From: Streptomyces sp. NL15-2K
Lineage (GTDB): Bacteria; Actinomycetota; Actinomycetes; Streptomycetales; Streptomycetaceae
Assembly: GCF_030551255.1 (NCBI RefSeq)
Contig: NZ_CP130630.1
Location: 9,299,001 to 9,363,000 of the forward strand
Length of the DNA stretch: 64,000 bases
Direction: 5' to 3'
In this document: piece after piece, positions 1 to 8,414 of the stretch
Position numbering within the stretch: the stretch's first letter is position 1
Layout: each line of letters starts with the position of its first letter
Translations under genes and position numbers: made by a program
Notes under the pieces: model-generated
The model's input: only the letters and a program-made list of their open reading frames with translations
Told to the model about the DNA's origin: nothing
Databases searched by the model: none

Positions 1-827
1 GACAGACCGGCCATCAGGGTGCTGCTGATGGCGAGGGTCTGCACCCGGGTGGCCCGGATCAGCGGGCGGTGCAGGCGCAGCGGGCCCATGTCGTTGTGGG
101 TGTAGCCGAGGGCGTGGTCCACCTGGCCGCTGATGACATTGGCGGAGAGCATGCCGCAGACCACGAGGACGAGCGCGTAGTAGAACGCCGTCAGGCCCAG
201 GCCGCTGTGTGAGTGGAGCGGATGGCCGTCCTCGACCGTGACGGCGGCCGGGTCGGCCAGGAGGACGCGTGCCGCGGCGGGCAGTTCCGCCTGACCGGTC
301 CCGCTCCGGGCGGTCAGCTCCTTGCCCACCTGGAGCGAGGCGTTCTCGGCCGCCTGAGTCGTCGCCGTCCGGGCCAGGCTGGATCCCATGCTGCCGGCGG
401 ACTGGTTGGTCAGCACCGTCAGCGTCGGGCGGGCCGGGGTCCCGGTGGCCGCGGTGCCGGTCAGTGCGGTGGTGGAGGAGGTGAAGTCGGCGGGGACGAC
501 GAGCGCGCCGAACAGCTTGCCCTCGCCGAGCTCCTCCTTCACCCCCTTCTCGTCCATCACCTTCCAGTCGATCTTGCCCCCGCTCGCGGTGGACTTCTCG
601 ATCGACTCGGTGATCTGTGCCCCGAGGTTGACCTGCTTGCCGCCGACAGCTGCTCCCTCGTCGGCGTTGACCAGACCGACGGGCAGTTTCTCCATGTGAT
701 CGACCGGATCGATGTTGGCGCCGACGTAGAACACGGTGAACAGCAGCGCGAGTACGCCCGTGATGACGCTGTTGGCGATCCACAGGGGCTTGGCGCGCAG
801 GACGCGGAAGGGGTGAATGCCACTCAT
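1..827 (-). CDS. DUF3533/YhgE-type membrane protein (3' part beyond window)
   Basis: The reading frame opens with MSGIHPFRVLRAKPLWIANS and continues off the left edge, so only about 275 N-terminal residues are present. A membrane segment lies at about residues 13-35. It is followed by a long extracytoplasmic-looking region containing MEKLPVGLVNADEG, which is typical of the YhgE/Pip/DUF3533 group, and a second hydrophobic stretch near residue 215. Proteins of this group resemble ABC-2 permeases and often sit beside TetR repressors and drug-efflux genes. The ATG overlaps the stop of the Fe-S gene by 4 bp (ATGA), so the two are translationally coupled. Function beyond membrane transport or envelope remodelling is not clear. 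Confidence 0.72.
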   Translation of the reverse strand, partial: MSGIHPFRVLRAKPLWIANSVITGVLALLFTVFYVGANIDPVDHMEKLPVGLVNADEGAAVGGKQVNLGAQITESIEKSTASGGKIDWKVMDEKGVKEELGEGKLFGALVVPADFTSSTTALTGTAATGTPARPTLTVLTNQSAGSMGSSLARTATTQAAENASLQVGKELTARSGTGQAELPAAARVLLADPAAVTVEDGHPLHSHSGLGLTAFYYALVLVVCGMLSANVISGQVDHALGYTHNDMGPLRLHRPLIRATRVQTLAISSTLMAGL

Positions 828-1948
828 GACGTACGTGTCTCTCGGTCGGTGGACGCGGAACGTTTCGCCGGGGGTTGCCGGCCGCCGGTGACTTCCTTGA
901 CGGGCTTGTGGGGGAAGCGGCGCTGGGCGTACTCCTGGGCATGTGAGCCCGGTATGACGTACAGGGTTTCCTTCTTGTCCTGGAGCGGTCGCAGGACGGT
1001 GTCCATGAAGGTCTTGCGGTCGTCCAGGTAGGGGCCCAGGACGTCCTCGCCGCCGGGGCAGACGGCAAGGCAGTAGCCGGACTTGTAGCCGGGGGGCGAG
1101 GTCAGGCTCTGCCACATGGAGGCGCTCTCGGAGTCGGTGACGCGGGAGCGGTAGTCGGCGGCGTCCTCGCTGTCGGCCACGGTCTGCGCCCAGTCGGTGA
1201 ACCCGCTCATGAACTCGCGGTAGTTGTGCGTGGTGCAGGCCAGGGCGTCGAATGCCCCGTCCTTGCTGATGGCGCCGACCGGGCAGGCGGCGACGCACAG
1301 CTTGCAGTCGATGCAGGGGTTGTAGTCCAGTGCCTGCCCGTACTCGCTCACCTCGGCGTCCACCAAGACGGTGACCAGCAGGATGAAGCTGCCGAACTTC
1401 GGGTGGATGACGTTGCGGTGCAGGCCCATCACGCCGAGCCCCGCGGCCACCGCGACCGTCTTGTGGGCCACCACCCAGATCCGCTCGCTGGGAAAGCGGT
1501 CCATCTCCTGGGGGAAGCCGACCGACGGATTGAGCGCGCGGTAGCCGGCGTCCTGCAGAACCTGGGTGACGCTGCGGGCGGCGTGGTTGGCCTGCTCGTC
1601 GGTCTGATGGAACTCCTGGTTGGCCACGCTGCGGGCCGGGGAACGGCAGTTGTCGCGGTTCATCCGGACCGCCATCGCGATCAGGGTGCGGGTGCCGGGC
1701 AGTGCGGACTGCGCGTGTTCGCGCTCGCCGGCCAGGTCGGGGTGGTCCAGGCTGACCGCGGCCGCGTCGTCCGCGCCGGCCGCCAGGCACAGCTCGCGCA
1801 GCCAGGCCGCGTCGATCACCGCCGGCGGGCTCGCGACGTCACCGGCCCTGCGCCGGGCGAGCACGGCCCGCACCGACGGGTGGGCAGCCAGCTTCGCCGG
1901 AAGCCTGGGATCCGTGGGTTGCCCCTCGACGTCGCGGGCGGCAGTCAT
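824..1948 (-). CDS. 4Fe-4S protein of reductive-dehalogenase/QueG-like type
   Basis: A 374-residue protein with a complete ferredoxin motif at about residues 211-222 (CIDCKLCVAACP). A second, shorter cysteine motif lies near residue 292 (YCLAVCPGG), with an extra Cys near 240. The fold context resembles the ferredoxin-domain part of reductive dehalogenases and epoxyqueuosine reductase, but no cobalamin-binding evidence was seen and the second cluster is not canonical. The ATG at 1948 was chosen because AGGAG lies 6 nt upstream; the open frame extends further 5' but without a Streptomyces-like protein. It is the first gene of an operon with the DUF3533-type membrane protein, downstream of two palindromic operators. 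No signal peptide, so probably cytosolic. Confidence 0.75.
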   Translation of the reverse strand: MTAARDVEGQPTDPRLPAKLAAHPSVRAVLARRRAGDVASPPAVIDAAWLRELCLAAGADDAAAVSLDHPDLAGEREHAQSALPGTRTLIAMAVRMNRDNCRSPARSVANQEFHQTDEQANHAARSVTQVLQDAGYRALNPSVGFPQEMDRFPSERIWVVAHKTVAVAAGLGVMGLHRNVIHPKFGSFILLVTVLVDAEVSEYGQALDYNPCIDCKLCVAACPVGAISKDGAFDALACTTHNYREFMSGFTDWAQTVADSEDAADYRSRVTDSESASMWQSLTSPPGYKSGYCLAVCPGGEDVLGPYLDDRKTFMDTVLRPLQDKKETLYVIPGSHAQEYAQRRFPHKPVKEVTGGRQPPAKRSASTDRETRTS

Positions 1949-1993
1949 CCGATGCTCCTGGTGATTCGGGTTCGAGACTCGCCTCCACGGCAA

Positions 1994-2031
1994 GAAACTG
2001 ATCAGTTTCACCACCGTAAACCGATCAGTTT
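1994..2031. promoter_or_regulatory. Paired palindromic operators upstream of the Fe-S/DUF3533 operon
   Basis: Positions 1994-2009 are a perfect 16-bp palindrome, GAAACTGATCAGTTTC. Positions 2018-2031 (AAACCGATCAGTTT) are the same palindrome core with one mismatch. The centres are 23 bp apart, close to two helical turns, and lie 45-85 bp upstream of the ATG at 1948. This is the arrangement expected for a dimeric repressor such as TetR, a family often paired with YhgE-like genes. The regulator itself is not in the window. Confidence 0.6.
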
Positions 2032-2116
2032 CCACACGCAAGCCCAAGCAGCGAGCCATCCCCGACCCGCGCCCCGCCCCGCCCCGAGGTGCAGCCACCC
2101 GCACGCTCACCCAGTG

Positions 2117-2192
2117 ATTGGCAGATCTGTTCCACCGGCACGGGCGCGTCACCTGGGGTTTTCCTTCGTGGGGGTGGAACAGATCTGCCAAT
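2117..2192. repeat. Perfect 20-bp inverted repeat with 36-bp spacer
   Basis: Positions 2117-2136 and 2173-2192 are exact reverse complements; each arm contains the AGATCT core. The element lies in the 407-bp gene-free stretch 1949-2355, between the 5' end of the Fe-S operon and the 3' end of the MerR-like gene. No T-run follows either arm, so a simple terminator is not favoured. A pair of operators in opposite orientation or a large RNA hairpin are alternatives. Confidence 0.55.
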
Positions 2193-2355
2193 TTCCCCTT
2201 GAAGCCGGGGGGCGGCGGATCGGTGGCGGCCTGAACGCCCGCCGCATCAAGGGGACCGGCATGCCGGCCGGCCGCCGCCGCCCCGCGTCGCGTCTTCGCG
2301 GCGCGAGCGGGGTTCCTGCGGTGTCCTGCCGTGTATCCGCCACCCCGCCGAGCGT

Positions 2356-3063
2356 TCACTCCGCCGGATGCTCACCCCGCCCGCACGCACGGCGATGATG
2401 GCGACGGTGGTTCGCGTCCTCCTGGGCCAGTCGACGAAGGAGCCTGACGACCCGCTCGAACAGCACGATGAGGACCACCGCTCGCTCGGCGAGGGCGATG
2501 CGGTCCTCGATCCCGTCGAACACCGCGAAGTCCAAGTCCGCGGTGGATGTGGCGAGCCGTGCGTAGGGGATGAGGTCGTCGGCCGTGTAGTCGGTGCCGA
2601 GGCGGCTCAGCGCCGCGAGACTTTCGGCGAGTGCCGGGCGGTGAGGTGACGCGTCCGAGATCTGCCGGCCCATGTTCTCGATGAGAGCCTCGACCCTCGC
2701 GGCGGCTCCGCCCGGCACCGCCTCGTCGGCGGCGCCCTCCGGTCCGTCGTCGTCCTCGCCGTCCTTCGCGTTCGTATCCGCCGTGTTCGCGGAGGGAACG
2801 GGCAGTGCGTGGTGGACGACGCCCAGGGTCTCGAACGCGTCCAGCGGGCGGTCGACGGCTTCGAGCACCTCACGGGTGCGGGCGACGGAGAGCCCGCCGA
2901 GCTGGATGAGGGAACGGATCAGGCGGAGCCGCTGGAGGTGCTCCTCGTCGTATTCGACCGTGGTCGGGTTCAGTGCGCGGCCTTCGGGGAGCTCAGCCTG
3001 AACGACGTCGACATCGACCAGGCCGGACAGACGGGTGGAAAGCTCGTCATCCCGGGGATCCAC
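2356..3063 (-). CDS. MerR-family-like regulator, atypical N-terminus
   Basis: From the GTG at 3063 the protein has 235 residues, the usual size for Streptomyces MerR regulators. The segment LNPTTVEYDEEHLQRLRLIR, then a helix ending in GGLSVARTREVLEAVD, is characteristic of the MerR wing and dimer-linking helices. The usual N-terminal recognition part (a sequence ending like YYLREGLLP) is not seen. Instead ELSTRLSGLVDVDVVQ runs directly into AELPEGRALN, so about 9 residues appear missing or strongly diverged. A longer in-frame start at 3270 gives an unconvincing Arg-rich extension. It is divergent from the HTH_42 gene across a short intergenic region with an inverted repeat. The C-terminal half, with TADLDFAVFDGIEDRIALAE, probably binds an unknown effector. 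DNA binding is uncertain. Confidence 0.65.
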   Translation of the reverse strand: MDPRDDELSTRLSGLVDVDVVQAELPEGRALNPTTVEYDEEHLQRLRLIRSLIQLGGLSVARTREVLEAVDRPLDAFETLGVVHHALPVPSANTADTNAKDGEDDDGPEGAADEAVPGGAAARVEALIENMGRQISDASPHRPALAESLAALSRLGTDYTADDLIPYARLATSTADLDFAVFDGIEDRIALAERAVVLIVLFERVVRLLRRLAQEDANHRRHHRRACGRGEHPAE

Positions 3064-3101
3064 GGGTACGGAACGCCACGGTGAAGGATCCGGTGAGCGT
3101 C

Positions 3102-3120
3102 GCGGACAGAAGGTGTCCGC
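3102..3120. promoter_or_regulatory. Inverted repeat in MerR/HTH_42 divergent promoter
   Basis: GCGGACA-GAAGG-TGTCCGC is a perfect 7-bp inverted repeat with a 5-bp spacer. It lies between the MerR-like start (3063) and the start of the plus-strand gene (3143). MerR proteins commonly bind such repeats within the promoter spacer, so this is a candidate autoregulatory operator. Confidence 0.5.
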
Positions 3121-3142
3121 AAGTGGCCTTAGCGTGCGAGGC

Positions 3143-4270
3143 ATGAAGAAGACGACGCGGAGTGCGACGACCGGGACGACAGCCACCGCCCCCGTGCTCG
3201 GTACTCGCGCCCTCAACCGCGCCACCCTCGAGCGGCAACTGCTCCTGCGCCGCTCGCCGTTGTCCGCCAAGGCGGCCGTCGAGCACCTGCTCGGTCTCCA
3301 GGCGCAGAACGTGAAGCCCCCGTACTACGCTCTCGCCGCCCGCCTCGACGGCTTCGCCCCGGCGGACCTGTCGGGGCTGATGGCCGACCGCGAGGTCGTC
3401 CGCATCGTCACCATGCGTTCGACCATCCACACCCACACCGCCGACGACTGCCTCACCCTGCGGCCGCTGGTGCAGGCCGCCCGGGACCGCGAACTGACCC
3501 AGTTCCGCAAGGGACTCGTCGGCGTCGACCTCGACCGGCTCGCCCACCTCGCCCGCGAACTCGTCGAGGCCGAGCCGCGCACCATGAAGCAGCTGCGCGA
3601 AGCGCTCCTCGCCGAGTGGCCGGAGGCCGACCCGCAGGCCCTCGCGATCGCCGCCCGCTGCAAGCTGCCGCTCGTCCAGGTCACACCGCGCGGACTGTGG
3701 GGCAGGAGCGGCCAGGTCGCCCTCACCACCGCCGAGCACTGGCTGGGCCGCCCCGCCGAAGAGGCCCCGGCGCCGGACGCCGTCGTCCTGCGCTATCTCG
3801 CCGCCTTCGGACCCGCCTCCGTCAAGGACATGCAGACCTGGGCCGGCCTGACCCGGCTGCGTGACGCCTTCGAACGCCTCCGCGCCCGGCTGGTCACCTT
3901 CCGGGACGCGAACGGCGTCGAACTCTTCGACCTCCCGGACGCGCCCCGCCCCGACCCGGACACCCCGGCCCCGCCCCGCTTCCTGCCCGAGTTCGACAAT
4001 CTTCTCCTCTCCCACGCCGACCGCACCCGCGTGGTCCCGCCCGAGTACCGGGGCCACGCCTGGCAGGGCAACCAGTCCCACCGCACGCTCCTCGTCGACG
4101 GCTTCCTGGCGGGCGTGTGGAAGCTGGAGGGCGACGCGCTCGTCATCGAGCCCTTCGGTCGGCTCACCAGGGCCCAGCGGGACGAGGTCGGCGCGGAGGG
4201 GGAGCGGATGCTGGCGCTGATGCACCCGGAGTCGTCGTACGACATCCGCTTCGGCGCCGTACGGCCATGA
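3143..4270 (+). CDS. HTH_42 family protein, AlkZ/YcaQ-like DNA glycosylase relative
   Basis: A 375-residue winged-helix protein of the HTH_42 (PF06224) superfamily. This superfamily includes AlkZ, the azinomycin-crosslink glycosylase of Streptomyces sahachiroi, and Escherichia coli YcaQ. The N-terminal part has RALNRATLERQLLLRR and then a Gln-Ala-Gln motif at residues 53-55. That is the catalytic QxQ pattern of the AlkZ-like subgroup, as opposed to QxD in YcaQ. The C-terminal part carries FLPEFDNLLLSHADR and GVWKLEGD, which are family hallmarks. ATG 3143 was chosen; an in-frame GTG region further upstream would run into the divergent promoter. Likely role: base-excision repair of bulky alkyl adducts or crosslinks. 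Activity is inferred from the motif only. Confidence 0.75.
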   Translation: MKKTTRSATTGTTATAPVLGTRALNRATLERQLLLRRSPLSAKAAVEHLLGLQAQNVKPPYYALAARLDGFAPADLSGLMADREVVRIVTMRSTIHTHTADDCLTLRPLVQAARDRELTQFRKGLVGVDLDRLAHLARELVEAEPRTMKQLREALLAEWPEADPQALAIAARCKLPLVQVTPRGLWGRSGQVALTTAEHWLGRPAEEAPAPDAVVLRYLAAFGPASVKDMQTWAGLTRLRDAFERLRARLVTFRDANGVELFDLPDAPRPDPDTPAPPRFLPEFDNLLLSHADRTRVVPPEYRGHAWQGNQSHRTLLVDGFLAGVWKLEGDALVIEPFGRLTRAQRDEVGAEGERMLALMHPESSYDIRFGAVRP

Positions 4271-4303
4271 GGGCTCGGCCGGCCTGAGGGCATCCCATGG
4301 AGA

Positions 4304-4344
4304 GGGGGCGTTGCGGGCCGCTCGTGGAGGCCCGCAACGCCCCC
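4304..4344. terminator. Strong bidirectional hairpin terminator
   Basis: A perfect 16-bp stem (4304-4319 with 4329-4344) and a 9-nt loop, followed by a T-rich tract on the plus strand at 4348-4352. It separates the convergent HTH_42 and trypsin genes. Confidence 0.85.
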
Positions 4345-4394
4345 TGGTTTTTCACCTGAGGGGTGCTCAGGAGATCTTCTGGGCTTCGAATGGG

Positions 4395-5186
4395 CTACGA
4401 ATCGACCTGCGCGGTCACCAGGCTGGAGAACGTGGTCAGCCGGGTGTAGATGCCGGGGTAGTCGGCATCGGCGCAGCCCTCGCCCCAGGAAGTGATCCCT
4501 GCCAGGACGCCTCCGATGAGGAAGGGGCCGCCGCTGTCGCCCTGGCAGGTGTCGGTGCCGCCGGAGGTGTATCCGGCGCAGACCATGTCGCTCGCTATGA
4601 AACGGGAGCCGTACGCGCCGCCGCAGCTGGAGTCGGACACGGTCGGGACGGTCGCCGTCCGCAGCTGGTTGGAGGAGCTGCCGCCCGAAGAGGTGGTGCC
4701 CCAGCCGACGATGCGGGCGGTGGTGCCGGCCGCGTACACGGAGGTGTCCGTGGCGGAGACGTACTTGGCCGTGGTGTACGGCATCGACGTCGACAGGGTC
4801 AGTACGGCCACGTCGTCGCCCCTGGAGACGTCCGTGTAGTCGGGGTGGATCCAGATCTTGCTGACTCTGGCGACCGTGCCGTTCGTGCCGTTGAGATAGG
4901 TGCGGCCGCCGACCACGCGGACGCTGCTGGTGGTCTCGTCGACCATGCAGTGCGCGGCCGTGACCACCTTGGTGGGCGAGACGAGGGTGCCGCCGCAGAA
5001 CTGGTTCTGCGAGGCGTCCGTGATCTGCATCATGAACGGGTACGCGGTCGTGGTGGTCGTCGTACCGCCGACGATGGGCTGGGGGGTGGCGACGGCGGAC
5101 GGGGCGCCGAGCAGCGAGGTCGCGGCGGCGGCAGCGGCAGCGGCGAGGACGGCCGCGGTCTTCCTGGCAGGGGTGAGCCCGAACAT
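4395..5186 (-). CDS. Secreted trypsin-like serine protease (S1A)
   Basis: A 263-residue preproenzyme from the ATG at 5186, preferred over the upstream ATG at 5198 because GAGGAG lies 4 nt before it. A signal peptide covers residues 1-33 (AVA cleavage site). A short TPQP propeptide precedes the mature N-terminus IVGG at 38. The catalytic triad is His79 (TAAHC), Asp125 and Ser218 (GDSGG). Asp212, six residues before the Ser, gives trypsin-type Arg/Lys specificity. Six cysteines (64, 80, 188, 203, 214, 238) fit three disulfides. It closely resembles S. griseus trypsin in architecture. Extracellular protein degradation is the expected role, and a secreted inhibitor of the SSI type normally controls such enzymes. 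Monocistronic. Confidence 0.93.
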   Translation of the reverse strand: MFGLTPARKTAAVLAAAAAAAATSLLGAPSAVATPQPIVGGTTTTTTAYPFMMQITDASQNQFCGGTLVSPTKVVTAAHCMVDETTSSVRVVGGRTYLNGTNGTVARVSKIWIHPDYTDVSRGDDVAVLTLSTSMPYTTAKYVSATDTSVYAAGTTARIVGWGTTSSGGSSSNQLRTATVPTVSDSSCGGAYGSRFIASDMVCAGYTSGGTDTCQGDSGGPFLIGGVLAGITSWGEGCADADYPGIYTRLTTFSSLVTAQVDS

Positions 5187-5413
5187 GAGTCTCCTCATCG
5201 GTATGCCGGTGGGGGGTCGCGCGGGTGTGGGGGGTGCACGGGGGTCGCGGGACCGGCCCCCGTATGCCCGGGCGAGCGGCACGCCTCAACGCTAGAACCC
5301 GGAACCTGGCCTTCCCAATGAGGGAAGCCCCTAAGGGAGTTGGGCAGGGAAAACCCTCGGTCGGCCCTCAGTCAGCCAGCGGCGGCCGCCACTTTCGCAA
5401 CGGGCCCCAGGCC

Positions 5414-8272
5414 TCACGTCGTCCGGCGGCCCGCCGCCAGTCTGACGATGTCGACCCGCGAGCGGATCCCCAGCTTGCGGTACACCCGGGTCAGGGTCGC
5501 CTCGACCGTCTTGACGCTGATGAACAGGCGGGCCGCTATCTCCCGGTTGGTGGCGCCCTCCATGACGAGCGCGGCGACCTGACGTTCCATCGAGGCGAGC
5601 CCGTCCAGACTGGCCGGTCCCTGGTGCGGAAGGGCGGGGGCGACGGCCGGCTCTGCCGGGGGTGTCACCGCGGCCGCCTCCACCTGGCGCAGCCAGGGCA
5701 GCGCCCGGCAGCGCCGGAACAGCCGTGCCGCCTCGTCGTACGACGTCGGCCCCGGCCTGGAGGTCCCCCCTGCTCGAACGGAGCCGGGAGCTTGGGGGAG
5801 GGTGCGCAGCGCGGCGAGCGCGAACGCGGCCCGCGCCTCCTCCAGGCCGTGGCCCAGCTTGGCGAGCCGGTCCTGAGCGGACGTCAACTGGCCCACGGCG
5901 GCCTCGTGATCGCCGCGCGCCGCCCGCACCAGCGCCTCGGCCCGGTCGAGTACGGCCAGCACGCTCTCGCGGCCCAGGCGCAGCCCGTGCTCGCGCGTCA
6001 GGTCGATGACGTCCTGCGCCTCGGCCGGTTCACCGATCCGCACGAGCGCCTCGGCGAGGTCGCCGTGCCAGCGGCCGCGCGCCGGGTCGGTGATGCCGAG
6101 CCCGTGCTCCAGCTCCCGCACCCGGCGCAGGGAGCGAACCGTTCCTTCGACGTCCCCGGCCACCAACTGGGCGTGCCCGAGGGCGGCCAGGGCGCGGGAG
6201 AGGTACATCTGGTCGCCGTCCTCCTCGGCGTGCCGCACCGCTTCCCGGGCCAGCGCCAGCGCCCGGTCCACGTCCCCGCCCGCGGCCTCCGCGAGCGAGG
6301 CGAGGTTGGCCGAGGCCACCTCGCCGATCCCGGCGTCCCGGGCCAGCCTGAGGCTCTCCCGGGCCAGGTCGAGCGCCCGGCCGCAGTGTCCGGAGCGCAG
6401 TTCGGTCTCGGCGAGCAGGCGCACGAAGTGCACCTCGCTCTCGACCATGCCGCGCCGCCGGGCCTCGCGCAGCAGCGTGGTGACGGTGCTGCGGGCCTCG
6501 CGCAGCTGGTCGCTCATGATCAGCCAGCGGAAGCGGGCCGTGCCCGCGCCGTTGTGATGGCAGGCCACCTCCGGGTCCTGGGGTTCCTTCAGCGCCCGCT
6601 TGATGGTCGCGGGCGCGTCCGAGTGGCCCATCAGGGTCTCCGTCTGGGCCTGCAAGGACAGCGCCAGCAGCTCGGTGCGCCGGTCGCCGCCCCGGGCGGC
6701 CAGCTCCGCCGCGTGCGCGGCCTCCTCCCGCCCCTCCGCGAAGTCCCCCTCCACGACGAGTCCGCGCCAGGCCAGCTGGTAGTGGACCAGCGCGAGCAGC
6801 CCCGGGTCGTCGCCCGCGTCGGCCAGCACCTGCGGGAAGACGGCGTCGACCTCACCGAGGGCGTGCCCGGCCGACTCGATCACCACCATCCACGCGCGCA
6901 CCCGGTCCGCGGGCACGGTGGCCCGGGTCAGCACGTCGCGGGCGATGTCCCGGGCCAGATCCACCTCGCCGGCGGTGATGGCGTCCTCGGCGGCCTGCAA
7001 CCGCCGCTCGTCCGCGCCCGGCACGCCGTCGGCCGGGGTGTGCCGGGCCGCGAGCAGCCCGAGCGAGGTGGCCACCGACGGCGCGCCCCGGTCCCGGGCC
7101 AGGGCGGCGGCCTCGGCGAGCCGGGCCGCCACCTCCGGGTCGGTACCGGTGGTCGCCAGGGCGAGGTGCCGGGCCCGCTCGATGGGGTCGGAGGCCGCCG
7201 TGGACAGCGCCGCGTGCGTGGCTCGCCGCTCCTGGGCGGGGGCCTCCGCGTACAGCGCGGCCGAGATCAGCGGATGCGCGAACCGTACGGCGGGACCCTC
7301 CGGCTCGGTGGCCAGCAGCCCCAGCTCGGCCGCCTGGGCCGTCTCGGCCTCGGCGTTCTCCCGGCCTGCCGCGTGCAGCAGGGCCAGCGTGGGGCGCGCG
7401 CCGGCGCTGGCCACGAGGAGGGTGCGGCGGGCCTCGGCCGACAGCATCTCCAGGCGGCTGAGCACCAGGGCCCGTAGCGAGGTGGGCACGTGCAGCGGCT
7501 CGCCCGGCCGGGGCGGGGTGGGGTTCTCGGCGAGCGCGCGGCCCAGTTCGAGCGCGAAGAGCGGGTTGCCGCCGCTGGTGCGGTGGATGTCCCGGACGGT
7601 GGAGCGCGGCAGGCCGGTGTAGCCGCGGTGGTCGAGGAGCGCGGACACCTGGGCGCGGGAGAGGGGGTTCAGGCGGACGGCCTGGCTGTCCGGGGGCAAC
7701 GCGCGTAGATGACGGTCGTACTCCTGCCCCTCGATCCGTACCGCGCACAACAGCTGGACCGGGGTGTCACCGAGGCGGCGGGCGGCGAAGCCGAGGAGCT
7801 CCGCGCTCGCCGGGTCCAGCCACTGCAGATCGTCCGCGACGACCAGGACGGGACCTTCGGCGGCGAGCGCGCGGAACACGGACAGCACGGCCAGACGCAG
7901 CGCCAGCCCGTCGCTCTGCAGGGTGGACTCGCCGCGGCCGGTGAGCGCCGACTCCAGGGCGGTGCGCTGGGCGGCGGGCAGCCGGTCGGACACCTCGTGC
8001 GCGACCAGGCCGAGGAGGTCGGCCAGCGCCAGGAACGGGAGATGGGATTCGGACTCCGTCGCCGAGCAGCGCAACACGGTCCGGGCGGTGCCCCCGTATT
8101 CCGCGGCCAATGCCCGCAGCACGGTCGACTTTCCTATTCCGGCGGGGCCGTGCAGCAGCACGCTGCCACCGCCGACGAGCTGCTCACGGGCCGCCGTGAA
8201 CAGCTCCTCCCTTCCGATCACCAGGTCGGGGCGGCATCTGGCAGGCTCCTTGAAGTCCCGTCGCACGGTCAC
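5414..8272 (-). CDS. LuxR-family LAL regulator with N-terminal AAA ATPase
   Basis: A 952-residue LAL-type activator. A P-loop lies at about residues 41-49 (GPAGIGKST), with a Walker B-like VLVVADDLQWLD further on. A long TPR-like helical region follows, then a C-terminal LuxR/GerE HTH (ATNREIAARLFISVKTVEATL). Two GTG starts are possible, 8272 and 8266; the latter has better spacing from GGGGAG. ATP binding and an unknown ligand probably control DNA binding. A Streptomyces palindromic repeat is inserted in frame near residue 825. It lies between the trypsin gene and a second LuxR regulator, both transcribed in the same direction but with their own upstream gaps. Targets are unknown; the trypsin gene or the nearby acyl-CoA ligases are possible. 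Confidence 0.88.
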   Translation of the reverse strand: MTVRRDFKEPARCRPDLVIGREELFTAAREQLVGGGSVLLHGPAGIGKSTVLRALAAEYGGTARTVLRCSATESESHLPFLALADLLGLVAHEVSDRLPAAQRTALESALTGRGESTLQSDGLALRLAVLSVFRALAAEGPVLVVADDLQWLDPASAELLGFAARRLGDTPVQLLCAVRIEGQEYDRHLRALPPDSQAVRLNPLSRAQVSALLDHRGYTGLPRSTVRDIHRTSGGNPLFALELGRALAENPTPPRPGEPLHVPTSLRALVLSRLEMLSAEARRTLLVASAGARPTLALLHAAGRENAEAETAQAAELGLLATEPEGPAVRFAHPLISAALYAEAPAQERRATHAALSTAASDPIERARHLALATTGTDPEVAARLAEAAALARDRGAPSVATSLGLLAARHTPADGVPGADERRLQAAEDAITAGEVDLARDIARDVLTRATVPADRVRAWMVVIESAGHALGEVDAVFPQVLADAGDDPGLLALVHYQLAWRGLVVEGDFAEGREEAAHAAELAARGGDRRTELLALSLQAQTETLMGHSDAPATIKRALKEPQDPEVACHHNGAGTARFRWLIMSDQLREARSTVTTLLREARRRGMVESEVHFVRLLAETELRSGHCGRALDLARESLRLARDAGIGEVASANLASLAEAAGGDVDRALALAREAVRHAEEDGDQMYLSRALAALGHAQLVAGDVEGTVRSLRRVRELEHGLGITDPARGRWHGDLAEALVRIGEPAEAQDVIDLTREHGLRLGRESVLAVLDRAEALVRAARGDHEAAVGQLTSAQDRLAKLGHGLEEARAAFALAALRTLPQAPGSVRAGGTSRPGPTSYDEAARLFRRCRALPWLRQVEAAAVTPPAEPAVAPALPHQGPASLDGLASMERQVAALVMEGATNREIAARLFISVKTVEATLTRVYRKLGIRSRVDIVRLAAGRRTT
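5762..5801. repeat. Streptomyces palindromic repeat inserted in frame in the LAL gene
   Basis: A CCCCCC-TGCTC / GAGC-TT-GGGGG type imperfect palindrome lies within the coding sequence. It is translated as LPQAPGSVRAGGTSRPGPTS, a Pro/Gly/Ser-rich insert not expected in the helical LAL core. I recognise this as a common dispersed Streptomyces repeat, normally intergenic, that sometimes enters genes in frame. Confidence 0.6.
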
Positions 8273-8414
8273 CGCTCCCCTCCCTGTGTCGTGTCCTGGC
8301 CAATATTAGGCAACAGCGATTGAAATTCGGACGGATATCGTCGTGAGGGAAATAACAGCCGGGGAGCATAGCGAAATTCAAAGCGCCGGCGCGTGAATGA
8401 AGTGCCGACGGAAC

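Noticed and set aside
5225..7477. 750-codon plus-strand open frame
   Set aside because: Antisense to the trypsin and LAL genes; composition is the usual GC-rich shadow without domains.
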